This document shows positions 26,414 to 34,825 of a stretch of DNA of 64,000 bases, one piece after another (the first letter of the stretch is position 1; every line of letters begins with the position of its first letter). Under the pieces are notes generated by a model. The model saw only the letters and a list, made by a program, of their open reading frames with translations. It searched no databases and had not been told where the DNA came from. Made by a program: the position numbers and the translations under genes. This DNA comes from Nitrososphaerota archaeon (GTDB taxonomy: Archaea > Thermoproteota > Nitrososphaeria > Nitrososphaerales > Gagatemarchaeaceae): positions 37,546 through 101,545 of the forward strand of contig JAFMAI010000004.1 in assembly GCA_029785085.1 (NCBI GenBank), written 5' to 3'.

Positions 26414-27637
26414 TTGAGCGCGAAAGGAGACGGATGGCTCGGCTACTCCCTCGACAGGCCAGGGGGGCGCGTCGGGGTCCGTGGGCTGGGCGACCGCGTC
26501 CTCATCCTGGGCAGGCAGGCCGGTGCCATGGCGAGCCTGTTCGCCTACGCCGGGGCGGAGGCAGGGTCGGGGCTCACGATTCTTGACATCGACGGCTCGA
26601 TCTCCACCGACGTCCAAGGCTATTACAGGACGTTCGACTACCGCTCGATGCTGTACGAGGCGTTCCACCTCGAGGGGGATGATGCGATGCACGGCCAGCT
26701 CGTCGCCTCTGCCTACGCCGCCGCCCTCGACCTCACCTCAGAGGACGAGGCGATACTCTCGGCCTCCCTGCAGAGGCTCTCGGAGCAGAACGACCTGGCG
26801 ACCCCCGCCGCGCTGTACGACGTCCTGGGAGCGGTCGAAGGCTTCAGGGGGTACTATGTCGACAAGCTGAAGGGGAGGATCGGGTCCCTCAGGCACCTCG
26901 ACGCCACCAGGGCGGACGCATTCGACGAGCTGACGGCGGGACGAGCCCTGGTGACCTTCGCCAGCGCCCCCTACCCCCAGGCCGCAGAGCTCGCCGCGGG
27001 GCTCTACGTCGCCAAGCTCGTGCATCTCCTTTCCGGTCCGGTCTCCTCCCCAGACGCCCTCCTCATCACCGGCGCTCACCGTCTCTTCAGGCGCCTCACC
27101 CGCTACCAGAACCCAGCGAAGCTCCTGGCGCGCCTCCTCGAATCGAAAACCCCGCTCGTCCTCGCCACCTCCCTCCCTGCCCTCCTCAGCGGCGAGCTGA
27201 CAGACTCGATGCAGGTAAGAGTCTACTCAAGCGAAGCATGGAACGGCAGGAATGCCCGGAGGCAGGCCGCGGCCCTCGCTTGCTCCTACACCGTCTGTGA
27301 CGACCGCTCAGATGAGACGCAGGGGTTCGTCCCACGCATCATCAGGCCCATGTCTTTGCCCGGTGCCCCCAGGCTGGTCCTGCCCAAGAGACCCAGCGCG
27401 GAGCTCACGAAGACGATCCTCGACGAGGTCTCCAGGTATGAATCGGCCAACAGGCAGTCCGTGGTCTCCTACCTCTCCGTGCAGTTCCTCCCGGCGGACG
27501 TCGCGGCCGAGATAGACAGGCTCCATTCAGAGGGGTACCTGGTCCTTGAGCCGAAGGAGGCCGGCGGCGGCCCGAAGATCCTCTCTTACACCGTGACGGA
27601 GACAGGCAGGCGCCTCCTCCAGGGGCTGAGCGGGTGA
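26414..27637 (+). CDS. Degenerate HerA/FtsK-like ATPase fold with C-terminal winged helix
   Basis: A 407 aa protein whose layout follows HerA-type translocases but whose catalytic residues are lost. The P-loop position reads ILGRQAGAMAS (residues 31-41), where active paralogues have ILGTTGSGKST. The Walker B position reads ALLITGAHRLF (215-225), without the Asp-Glu pair. The sensor-like LVLATSLP follows at about 248. Residues about 330-407 look like a winged helix (SVVSYLSVQF, IDRLHSEGYLVL). It is the first gene of a four-gene operon (TGATG overlap with the next). Likely an inactive structural or regulatory subunit; exact role unknown. Confidence 0.6.
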   Translation: MSAKGDGWLGYSLDRPGGRVGVRGLGDRVLILGRQAGAMASLFAYAGAEAGSGLTILDIDGSISTDVQGYYRTFDYRSMLYEAFHLEGDDAMHGQLVASAYAAALDLTSEDEAILSASLQRLSEQNDLATPAALYDVLGAVEGFRGYYVDKLKGRIGSLRHLDATRADAFDELTAGRALVTFASAPYPQAAELAAGLYVAKLVHLLSGPVSSPDALLITGAHRLFRRLTRYQNPAKLLARLLESKTPLVLATSLPALLSGELTDSMQVRVYSSEAWNGRNARRQAAALACSYTVCDDRSDETQGFVPRIIRPMSLPGAPRLVLPKRPSAELTKTILDEVSRYESANRQSVVSYLSVQFLPADVAAEIDRLHSEGYLVLEPKEAGGGPKILSYTVTETGRRLLQGLSG

Positions 27638-28644
27638 TGGAGCACCTCACCACCGGATGCTCCGCCGTGGACTCCCTGACGGACGGCGGCCTGGCCACGG
27701 GGACGGTCACTCAGATCTTCGGGGAGAAGGCCCTGGGGAAGAGCATAATCTCCTTCCAGGCCGCCTGCCACGCGGCCGCGTGCGGCGGGAGCGCCGTCAT
27801 ACTCGACACCGAGCAGTCCTACGCGAGCTATCTCGTCCCATACTGGCGTGACAGGATGGCCAAGAGACTAGGGAAGGAACTCAACGTCGCGGAGATAAAG
27901 CTCGAGAGGGCGCCAAAGGTCTCTCCGAAGAGGAAACCGGTGACGAGGGGACAGCTCATCAACGCGATCGACGGAGCCCTGAGCCATCTCGGAGTCTCCT
28001 ACTCCGACTCCCACCTCAGCGCCGTGGCTGACATCTTCTCGCCTGACTTCACAGTCGAGCTCCCTCCGAAGGGGCCCTCGGTCCTCGTGTTCCAGACCCC
28101 TGAGGTGGTGGACCTGCTTAACCTCCACGGCATCGACGCGGCCAAGGAGGTCTCGAGCGGGGGGAGGGTCGAGCTGAAGATGAGGCAGACGCCAACCTAT
28201 CAGTCAGCGCTGCATCAGATCATCCGGGACACCGGCGCCAAGCTCCTCGTCTATGACTCGATATCCGCGCCGTTCAAGGCCTCCTTCCCGAGCACCCAGG
28301 ACCTCCCTGCCCGGAGCGCGGGCCTCGCAATGCTGCTGGCCCACGCCCAGCGCCTCTGCGCCGAGTTCAAGATCGCCGTCCTGGTCACAAGCCACGTCTC
28401 CATCGACCCCATCAACCCCTGGGACCGGATACCCTACGGCGGTGTCATCCTGGGCCACGACGCGAAGTTCTCCCTCGAGCTCACGAAGTCCACGGCGTCG
28501 AGGAACAAAGACAGGAATCCGGAGGCGCTCAACCCGGACGAGAAGGAGGAGTGCACCAAGGCCTTCTGGGCCGCCAGGCACCCAGCCCTCGAGGAGTACA
28601 CCAGGTTCGCCTACGCCCGGCAGGACGGGGAGGGGTTCCACTGA
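27637..28644 (+). CDS. RadA/RadB-like RecA-family ATPase
   Basis: RecA-superfamily ATPase of 335 aa, near the length of RadA but without its N-terminal HhH domain. It starts like RadB (TGCSAVDSLTDGGLATGTVTQIFG), with Walker A GEKALGKS (29-36), Walker B KLLVYDS (202-208) and AVLVTSHVS (247-255) in the L2/sensor position. About 100 residues between the Walker boxes (85-185) are unlike RadA. The canonical replicative-recombination RadA is presumably elsewhere. TGATG overlaps join it to both neighbours, so it is made with the degenerate HerA-like and membrane proteins. Confidence 0.7.
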   Translation: MEHLTTGCSAVDSLTDGGLATGTVTQIFGEKALGKSIISFQAACHAAACGGSAVILDTEQSYASYLVPYWRDRMAKRLGKELNVAEIKLERAPKVSPKRKPVTRGQLINAIDGALSHLGVSYSDSHLSAVADIFSPDFTVELPPKGPSVLVFQTPEVVDLLNLHGIDAAKEVSSGGRVELKMRQTPTYQSALHQIIRDTGAKLLVYDSISAPFKASFPSTQDLPARSAGLAMLLAHAQRLCAEFKIAVLVTSHVSIDPINPWDRIPYGGVILGHDAKFSLELTKSTASRNKDRNPEALNPDEKEECTKAFWAARHPALEEYTRFAYARQDGEGFH

Positions 28645-29684
28645 TGGGGTGGGGAGCGCGAATGCTCGCGGTCTTAGCGGGGCTAATCGCCCTGGGTCTC
28701 GGCGCGTGGCCCATCTTCCTGCTGGCCCTGGTCTACCTCGTCTACTCCTTCCGTAAGCCGAGGGCCCAGCGTGCGGTCATGCTCAAGCAGCAGGTCCTGG
28801 CGAGGCCCCGGCGTCCCTGGGGCAGGTATACGGCGGGGGGCGTGCTTTTCCTGCTGGCGCTAGCCGCGGTGGAAGCCGGTGGGACGCTCTCGCCGATAGC
28901 CTTCTTCACGGGCGGGCTCGCCGTAGTCTTCTGGCCCCTCGCGCGCAGGCACGGGGTGGGGGGCGGGGTGGTCCCCATGACTGACTCGATACTCCTCAGG
29001 AGCAGGCTCTTCCCGCTGCGCTGGCACGCACTCGCCGAGGTCAAGCTCGAAGCGCAGGATCAGACGAGGGGGGTCGCCGCCCTGGACGGCCGGCTCCTGG
29101 TCTTCGCGGGCAGGTCCCCCTCGGCGTTCCAGGTCGTGAGCGTCTACGCACTTGGTTACAGGGGAGCCGAGGAGAAGGTCCTCAGGACCCTGCGGTGCAA
29201 GGCGCGGATGCTATCGCAGAGGGGGGCCCACCTTCTCCCCCTGGACAGCCGCGACGCCGGCAAGAGGCTCTCACTGACGCTCGACCGCCTCGACATCGGG
29301 ACCGAAGACCTGGAGGCCGTGTCGTCCCTCCCATTCGACGTCTTCGCCGTAAGGACCAAGGAGGGGTTGGTCGTCTCCCACAGGGCGTTCAGGCTCTCCG
29401 AGCCTGCGGGTACCCCCTCCATACCCCCTTCCGATCTCACCCCCGCCAGGCAGCCTCTCTTCGCCGAAGTCGTCGAGAAGATCCAGGAAAGGCACGGCTG
29501 GCCCGGGCCCGACGCGTTCTCCCCTTTCCTCGCCGCGCTGGACGCCTCCAGGACGGAGCCGTTCTCCGACAGGGTCATGGCCAGGGGCGAAGCGGAAGGA
29601 AAGGTGTCCGTCGAGACCCCGGGGGGCGCCGAAGTGAAGCTCACCAGGGCGCAGTTGAGGGCTGTGGCGCGGATCTATGCCTAG
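28644..29684 (+). CDS. Membrane protein of unknown function in the RadA-like/HerA-like operon
   Basis: A 346 aa protein with two or three N-terminal hydrophobic segments (about residues 4-30, 52-72 and 76-92), then a long soluble, probably cytoplasmic part (about 100-346) with no recognised domain. The soluble part has regular strands and helices (VVPMTDSILLRSRLFPLRWH; DRLDIGTEDLEAVSSLPFDV). The start overlaps the RadA-like stop (TGATG) and the end overlaps the next gene by 8 bases. It probably tethers the ATPases of the operon to the membrane. Confidence 0.65.
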   Translation: MGWGARMLAVLAGLIALGLGAWPIFLLALVYLVYSFRKPRAQRAVMLKQQVLARPRRPWGRYTAGGVLFLLALAAVEAGGTLSPIAFFTGGLAVVFWPLARRHGVGGGVVPMTDSILLRSRLFPLRWHALAEVKLEAQDQTRGVAALDGRLLVFAGRSPSAFQVVSVYALGYRGAEEKVLRTLRCKARMLSQRGAHLLPLDSRDAGKRLSLTLDRLDIGTEDLEAVSSLPFDVFAVRTKEGLVVSHRAFRLSEPAGTPSIPPSDLTPARQPLFAEVVEKIQERHGWPGPDAFSPFLAALDASRTEPFSDRVMARGEAEGKVSVETPGGAEVKLTRAQLRAVARIYA

Positions 29685-30075
29685 CCCCGGGGACACCTCC
29701 AGGGGCCTCGGCAGGGCCTTCCGGATGGTCGAGGTCCTTGTGCAGGCTGACCTCCTCAACGAAGCGAGGAAGGCGGTGCACGTCGCCTTCGGGGGCTCTC
29801 CGGAGTACAGGCTGGTCTGCGTCCTGACCAACGCCCAGGAGGCGCTCCCCCTCCGGGAGATTGGTTCGAGGTGCGCGGCGGGGAGGCGGTCGGTTCTGAG
29901 GGAAGGGCGGTTCAGGCTGGCCCTGGAAAGGCTGGAGCGATACGGGGTCGTGACCAACGTTGGGTCCCGCGAGAGGCCGCGATACCAGATGAACACCCTG
30001 GACGACGGGGCGAAGATGCTTGCTTTGCTCATCCGGGGCGAAAGGCTTCGGCCGCTCGGTGACGCTGGTCCCTGA
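29677..30075 (+). CDS. Winged-helix protein, last gene of the RadA-like operon
   Basis: A 132 aa protein. The central region (about 45-105: YRLVCVLTNAQEALPLREIG, RFRLALERLERYGVVTNVGS, RPRYQMN) has winged-helix character. The N-terminal helix VEVLVQADLLNEARKAVHVA could dimerise. It overlaps the previous gene by 8 bases, and its 3' end overlaps the convergent HerA-like gene by 47 bases. Antisense interference or co-evolution of the two units is therefore possible. Confidence 0.55.
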   Translation: MPSPGDTSRGLGRAFRMVEVLVQADLLNEARKAVHVAFGGSPEYRLVCVLTNAQEALPLREIGSRCAAGRRSVLREGRFRLALERLERYGVVTNVGSRERPRYQMNTLDDGAKMLALLIRGERLRPLGDAGP

Positions 30076-31201
30076 ACGCTCCCACTACCAGGTCGCCTAG
30101 GACATTCTTCCGTTGTCCGTCGGTGCCAATCCTGACCCTGACCGCGTCCTTTGGCTCCGGGTGGTTCACCTGAAGCATCCCCACCCCCACAGGGAGCCGC
30201 CTCAGCGAGTCTTTCACATTCGAACCTACGAAGAACCCCGCCGCGGCTTCCAGGTCCGTCTCGTTGTTCAGCATGTGGCAGATGAGGGTGTTGCTGTTCG
30301 CGATGACGTTCTGGCTCAGCAGCGAGGGCCTGCTCGCGCAGACCACCAGGGAGAATCCATACTTTCGGAGCTCCATGGCGCACCTCTCCGGGATGCTCGT
30401 GTAGTCCTTCAAGACCGGAGCCAGGTTCTGGGCCTCATCGATGACCATCACCAGACGCAGCGCCTCCGTCCTCCCCCGCTTCCTGGTCTCTTCGTATACC
30501 TCCTTGAGCAACAGCTGGCTCAGCATGTTCTTCGCCCTGTCGTCCGGGAGCCCCGAGAGGTCCACTACCTTCACCCCGGCCCCGAAGAGGCTGGTTGTCT
30601 CGAACCCTCCGCCCTGGGCGTCGAGGGTCCTTCCTATGGCGCCGTGGGTCAGGGGCCAGAGCTTTGAGACCAGCGCTTCTATCGACTCTACCCACCCCCT
30701 GAGCTTGAAGAGCTCGTCCTCGGCCTCTTGGAGCCTCCGGACCAGCTCGCGGACAGGCAGGGGCCTCTGGGTCCCGTGGAAGTATGACTCCAGGGCGTCT
30801 CTGAGCACCCGGTTCTGCAGCGGGGAGAGGCCAACCCCGAAGCTCACCCTGCTGTAGTGCTCCAGGAGCGAGATCCATTCGTCCGTGCGCTCGTGGTCGA
30901 ACTTCCCGCGCGGGTCGAAGGGAGAAATGGCGAAGTCGCTCCCGGGGGTGAGCACCGCCGGCGCGGCCGACCTGAGGAGTTCCACGTACTCCCCCGTCCT
31001 GTCCAGGACGACGACCGCCTTGCCAAGCGCGCCCAGCTCCCGGGCGATCATCGCGGCGCAGGTCGACTTCCCCGACCCAGTGGTCCCAAGTATCGCGACA
31101 TGCCTGCTGAGCGCCTCCAGGTCCAGGGTGACGACCCCCCTCGGGGTGGGGTCGAGGGTGCGCAGCTGCTCCCCGACGACTATGGAGCCTTTCGGGGCCA
31201 T
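30029..31201 (-). CDS. HerA-like DNA translocase ATPase (second paralogue)
   Basis: Intact HerA/FtsK-superfamily ATPase of 390 aa, smaller than HerA at 13.5 kb. Walker A is LGTTGSGKST (Lys45) and Walker B VMVIDEAQNL (Asp255, Glu256), followed by VVCASRPS in the sensor position and MELRKYGFSLV before it. Its N-terminal barrel is short. No NurA partner is adjacent; the convergent operon of a degenerate HerA-like protein, RadA-like ATPase and membrane protein is its only neighbour. The pairing of active and inactive HerA-like proteins suggests a mixed ring or a sensor-motor pair. Confidence 0.85.
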   Translation of the reverse strand: MAPKGSIVVGEQLRTLDPTPRGVVTLDLEALSRHVAILGTTGSGKSTCAAMIARELGALGKAVVVLDRTGEYVELLRSAAPAVLTPGSDFAISPFDPRGKFDHERTDEWISLLEHYSRVSFGVGLSPLQNRVLRDALESYFHGTQRPLPVRELVRRLQEAEDELFKLRGWVESIEALVSKLWPLTHGAIGRTLDAQGGGFETTSLFGAGVKVVDLSGLPDDRAKNMLSQLLLKEVYEETRKRGRTEALRLVMVIDEAQNLAPVLKDYTSIPERCAMELRKYGFSLVVCASRPSLLSQNVIANSNTLICHMLNNETDLEAAAGFFVGSNVKDSLRRLPVGVGMLQVNHPEPKDAVRVRIGTDGQRKNVLGDLVVGAFRDQRHRAAEAFRPG

Positions 31202-31677
31202 GCCCGTCGTCGGGCGTGACTCTCCTTTGAAGGGTGGCTCACAGATCGTGACAGTGCCGCGGGTTCAGAGTCACGAAACGTTACCTTGTGGTGCCGTCCC
31301 CGCACGAAACCGTGCCCACGGTCACGACGTGTGAATGAAAGGCTGTGGTTTGGTAACGCTTTGTGAAGCAGTATAGAAATCTGGGTAACATCCCAGAGGT
31401 TTCCGTGCCCCATCGGAGTGCAAGATGAACGCCCGATCGAGAGGTCAGGCGCGAGACAGGTCCGCATAGGAACGGCCCGCGAGCAAAGCACGCTGAAGGT
31501 GGGGAGGCGACCGACTGACCATGCGGAAGGAGGAAAGGGAAGACAAGGAAACGGTTGTGACTGGTCATCAGTACAGCGAAGCAATGGACCAGTTCTAACA
31601 GACCACCAACACATCCAAACTTTCGCAACAGATTCGGTCGTTGTTCAGGACTGGCACAGCCTGGCCGTTAAGAGGAA
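31202..31677. other. Intergenic stretch at the border of the AT-richer island
   Basis: No convincing gene in about 475 bases. GC content visibly drops from about 31.25 kb onward. A short dyad GCCCGTCGTCGGGC starts at about 31202, beside the HerA-like start, and complementary GTTACC / GGTAAC copies lie near 31280 and 31350. Minus-strand open frames here have improbable composition. Confidence 0.4.
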
Positions 31678-32961
31678 ATGCAGACTATGGACAACACGAG
31701 ACCGAACGACGAATCGAACAAAGGGGAAAAGAAGGGAACAGATTCCAAGACCTTCGAAATCGAGTATGCAATTTCCAGAGTCAGGAACCTAGGTGCTGCG
31801 CAAATAACTACACAAAGTCGTCGGCTGCACCAATACAGGCCAGAGTGGCTGGACCAACTCGAAGCACACTATCGTATCAATCCTGGGAAGCCTCTGATTC
31901 ATCTCAGTGACCTCCCTGGCAAGACCGCAATTCATCTCTCTGAACGTGGCCTCTCGATTCTGGCAGACCTCTGGAAAACAATCAGGCAGAGATACAGCGC
32001 CAAAGAAGCCAAAAGTCTTGGCCTCGAGAACATCTACTCGTGTGCTGTAGCAAAATACTACGGCTACATCACCATCGAAAGCCTATTCCGAGCTAGGGAG
32101 CATGTTAGCTTCGACATCGACCAACTTGAACCCTGCGTGCTCCGCGTGAAGTGCCACAAAAACAATTGGCCTAAGGAGATCGAACCCAAACTCCCATTCA
32201 ACTTCTTCAATGCGGAAGGAGCTGCAATTCTGGGATACTACACTGACTCCAAGCACGGAAACTGTACCTTCACGAACAAAGACCAACAGCTCCATGATCT
32301 AATGAAGCGGGCTGTCGAACACGTCATCGGACGCATGCGGGTCAATACAGGCATCTATCCAGACATAAGCGAAACAAACTGGAGTCTCCTCATGCCAACT
32401 CTTCTGAACTTGGCAGGGATTAACACGAAACTTCGACAGAAAGTTGCCAACAACGCAACTCCACTGTGGCTGTTTTCATCTCCTAGTAACGTCGCATCTG
32501 CATATCTCAGAGCCTTGTGGACCGCTGAAGGGATGGCTCGGTTCATGCGACTCGTTCAAACTGTAGCCGTTCCCCAGCTTGAACCTTACAGGAATCTAAT
32601 CTCGCGAAAACCGCGCGTCACACCATACAACAATCTGCCCCCCGATGCCAAAGAAATTGTCAACCAGCATCCTTCACTGCTTCTGGCCTCGGCAGCACTT
32701 CTTCAGAGATCGTTCGGGATGGAGACAACTTTGAAGCCTTCAGTCGCATACTCGGACTTTCGCAAAGAGTTGACTGTTCTCTGGACCAGTGAGATTACCA
32801 GCGCCGGGGAAATCTCCAAGTTCTCAAAACTCGTCGGGTTCGATAGTGAAACAAAGCAACAGTTGTTATTCTATCGGCTCAACAGACAGTCTTCCCATCC
32901 CCCTTTTTCTATGCTTGACCACCTGAAACAACGTAGTGAAAGCTCCCTTAAACTGCCCTGA
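31678..32961 (+). CDS. LAGLIDADG-like homing endonuclease-type protein
   Basis: A 427 aa protein in DNA of clearly lower GC than its neighbours. Two segments resemble LAGLIDADG helices and their following strands: GAAILGYYTDSKHGNCTFTN at about residue 181 and SAYLRALWTAEGMARF at about 279, roughly 100 residues apart as in monomeric enzymes. In both the usual catalytic Asp is shifted or changed (TD, TAEG), so activity is uncertain. The N-terminus (about 30-130) has a helix-turn-helix-like part (SERGLSILADLWKTIRQRYS). ATG 31678 or 31687 may be the start. It lies 61 bases before the methyltransferase gene. Confidence 0.45.
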   Translation: MQTMDNTRPNDESNKGEKKGTDSKTFEIEYAISRVRNLGAAQITTQSRRLHQYRPEWLDQLEAHYRINPGKPLIHLSDLPGKTAIHLSERGLSILADLWKTIRQRYSAKEAKSLGLENIYSCAVAKYYGYITIESLFRAREHVSFDIDQLEPCVLRVKCHKNNWPKEIEPKLPFNFFNAEGAAILGYYTDSKHGNCTFTNKDQQLHDLMKRAVEHVIGRMRVNTGIYPDISETNWSLLMPTLLNLAGINTKLRQKVANNATPLWLFSSPSNVASAYLRALWTAEGMARFMRLVQTVAVPQLEPYRNLISRKPRVTPYNNLPPDAKEIVNQHPSLLLASAALLQRSFGMETTLKPSVAYSDFRKELTVLWTSEITSAGEISKFSKLVGFDSETKQQLLFYRLNRQSSHPPFSMLDHLKQRSESSLKLP

Positions 32962-33022
32962 AGGATATTATCCGCTAAGGAGGCAATCACTTTATACAAT
33001 ATGTTGAGCCGATTCGGCGGGC

Positions 33023-34670
33023 TTGACTTCACCTTCCAATCCGAAGGTCAACACCCTATTCTATGGCGACAATCTCAAGATCCTCAGAGACTACTTACGA
33101 TCTGAAAGCATCGCGCTGATTTATCTCGACCCTCCGTTCAACAATAAGGAGACATACAACGTCCTCTTCAAGGAGAAGGGCGGTAAACAGTCAGCGGCCC
33201 AGATTCAAGCATTCGATGATTTCTGGCATTGGGACGATGCGGCAGAAGCTGCTTATGTTGAGTTACACGAGCGCTCCCCAGAGGTAGGCGAGGCCGTCAA
33301 GGCTTTCGTCGCCTTCTTGGGAAGGAATGACCTTACCGCTTACCTTGTGATGATGGCGATTCGCCTAGTAGAACTTCATCGCGTCCTGAAGGACAACGGC
33401 TCTCTCTACCTCCATTGTGACCCGACAGCGAGCCATTACCTGAAAGTCATCCTCGATACCATTTTCGGCCCCACTCGTTTCAGGAACGAGATTTCGTGGA
33501 AGAGAACTTACGCCTAGCGGCGCGAATCGATATGGCCCGATTCATGATACCATTTTCTTCTATACCAAATCGGATGAGTATGTCTGGCATCCGAAACCCC
33601 TCGAATACTCGCAGGAATACCTCGACAATTTCTTCAAGTTCGAAGATTCAAGGGGGCAATATCGACTTACGCTTCTAACTGGTTCTGGAACGCGCAACGG
33701 CTCGTCCGGAAAGCCTTGGCGTGGGATTGACCCGACGAAGATCGGCAGGCATTGGGCGATACCTGGCTATGTCCGACCTTTGTTGGGGAAGGGACCGTTC
33801 CCAGATGTTCAAACGGCGCTTGACAAACTGGACGAGATTGGCCGCATTTCTTGGCCGAAGAAAGAGGGAGGGACGCCGATGTTCATGCAGTATAAGGACG
33901 ATCTTGGTGGCGTCGATGTGCAAGACCTCTGGACTGACATTGGCCCAATCCCACCGCAATCTCCTAAGCGGCTTGGTTATCCCACTCAGAAGCCGGCTGC
34001 ATTGCTCGACAGAATCATAGAGGCCAGTTCTGACGAAGGCGACTGGGTTCTCGACCCCTTCTGTGGTTGCGGGACAGCAATCTTCGAGGCCAATGAATTG
34101 AAGCGGAATTGGATAGGAATCGACATCACACATCTGGCAATCTCCATTATGAAATCCGCGTTAAGGGAAATGAAGGTCTACACGCCCCGCAATTACCAGA
34201 TTATAGGGGAGCCAACCACATTCAATGAGGCACAGGGCCTCGCCAAGGCCGACAAATACCAATTCCAGTGGTGGTCACTTTCTTTGCTCGACGCCCGACC
34301 AATCGGAGCGCCAGAAGGGAGCAAGGTCGGCAAGAAGGGGGCCGACAGAGGAAGGGACGGTTATCTCACCTTCAAGGAGGGTAACGACCCCAACTTCCGA
34401 AGGATTATCATCCAAGCCAAGGGTGGCGAGAACGTAGGCGCGAGCGACGTACGGGATTTGATTGGGACTGTCAACAACTGGAAAGCCGCAATGGGGATTC
34501 TGATAACCCTAGATGAGCCAACTGAACCCATGAAGACGGAAGCGAGGGACGCTGAATACTACGAATCGCCAACTTGGGGTAGGAAATACCCGAAGATTCA
34601 GATTGTCACCGTGAAGCAACTACTCGAGAAGAAATGGCCGGAAATGCCCTTCCCAAATCCCTTTCAGTGA
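33023..34670 (+). pseudogene. Frameshifted DNA methyltransferase fused to a PD-(D/E)xK (Mrr-like) nuclease domain
   Basis: One gene of about 549 codons read in two frames. Part one (33023-33517) has the beta-class methyltransferase motif LDPPFNNKE. It ends in TAG just after SWKRTYA. Removing one T near 33508 restores a frame continuing ...ANRYGPIHDTIFFYTKSDEY to 34670, with motif I (DPFCGCGTAIFEANELKRNW) near the end, the permuted order of beta MTases. The last 120 residues (GADRGRDGYLTFK, RRIIIQAKGG) look like an Mrr-type nuclease with D...QxK. So this is a single-chain restriction-modification protein, now broken or misread. TTG 33023 follows a TTTATAC box. Confidence 0.75.
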
Positions 34671-34705
34671 CAGCGCAGATAACTTAACAGGAGACCCCTG
34701 ATAAG

Positions 34706-34817
34706 AGGCTTGTTGAATAACTACTGTGTCTATGATAATTCTACCTGGTTGTCTGGCGAGCCACTCCTGTGCGACTTAACATAAATCTGGTCTGATTCGG
34801 AGTTATTCAACAACGCT
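34706..34817. mobile_element. MITE-like element with 8-base target duplication
   Basis: A 112-base element with no gene. Its ends form inverted repeats: AGGCTTGTTGAATAACT (34706-34722) and its complement with a two-base mismatch (34801-34817). CTGATAAG flanks it on both sides (34698-34705 and 34818-34825). The ends resemble those of the adjacent insertion sequence (TTGTTGAATAACT against TTGTAGCATAACT), so it is probably a non-autonomous relative. Confidence 0.75.
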
Positions 34818-34825
34818 CTGATAAG

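Noticed and set aside
31281..31628. Minus-strand 115-codon frame as a gene
   Set aside because: Cys/Ser/His-rich, no domain, no promoter at the right distance; typical of random open frames.
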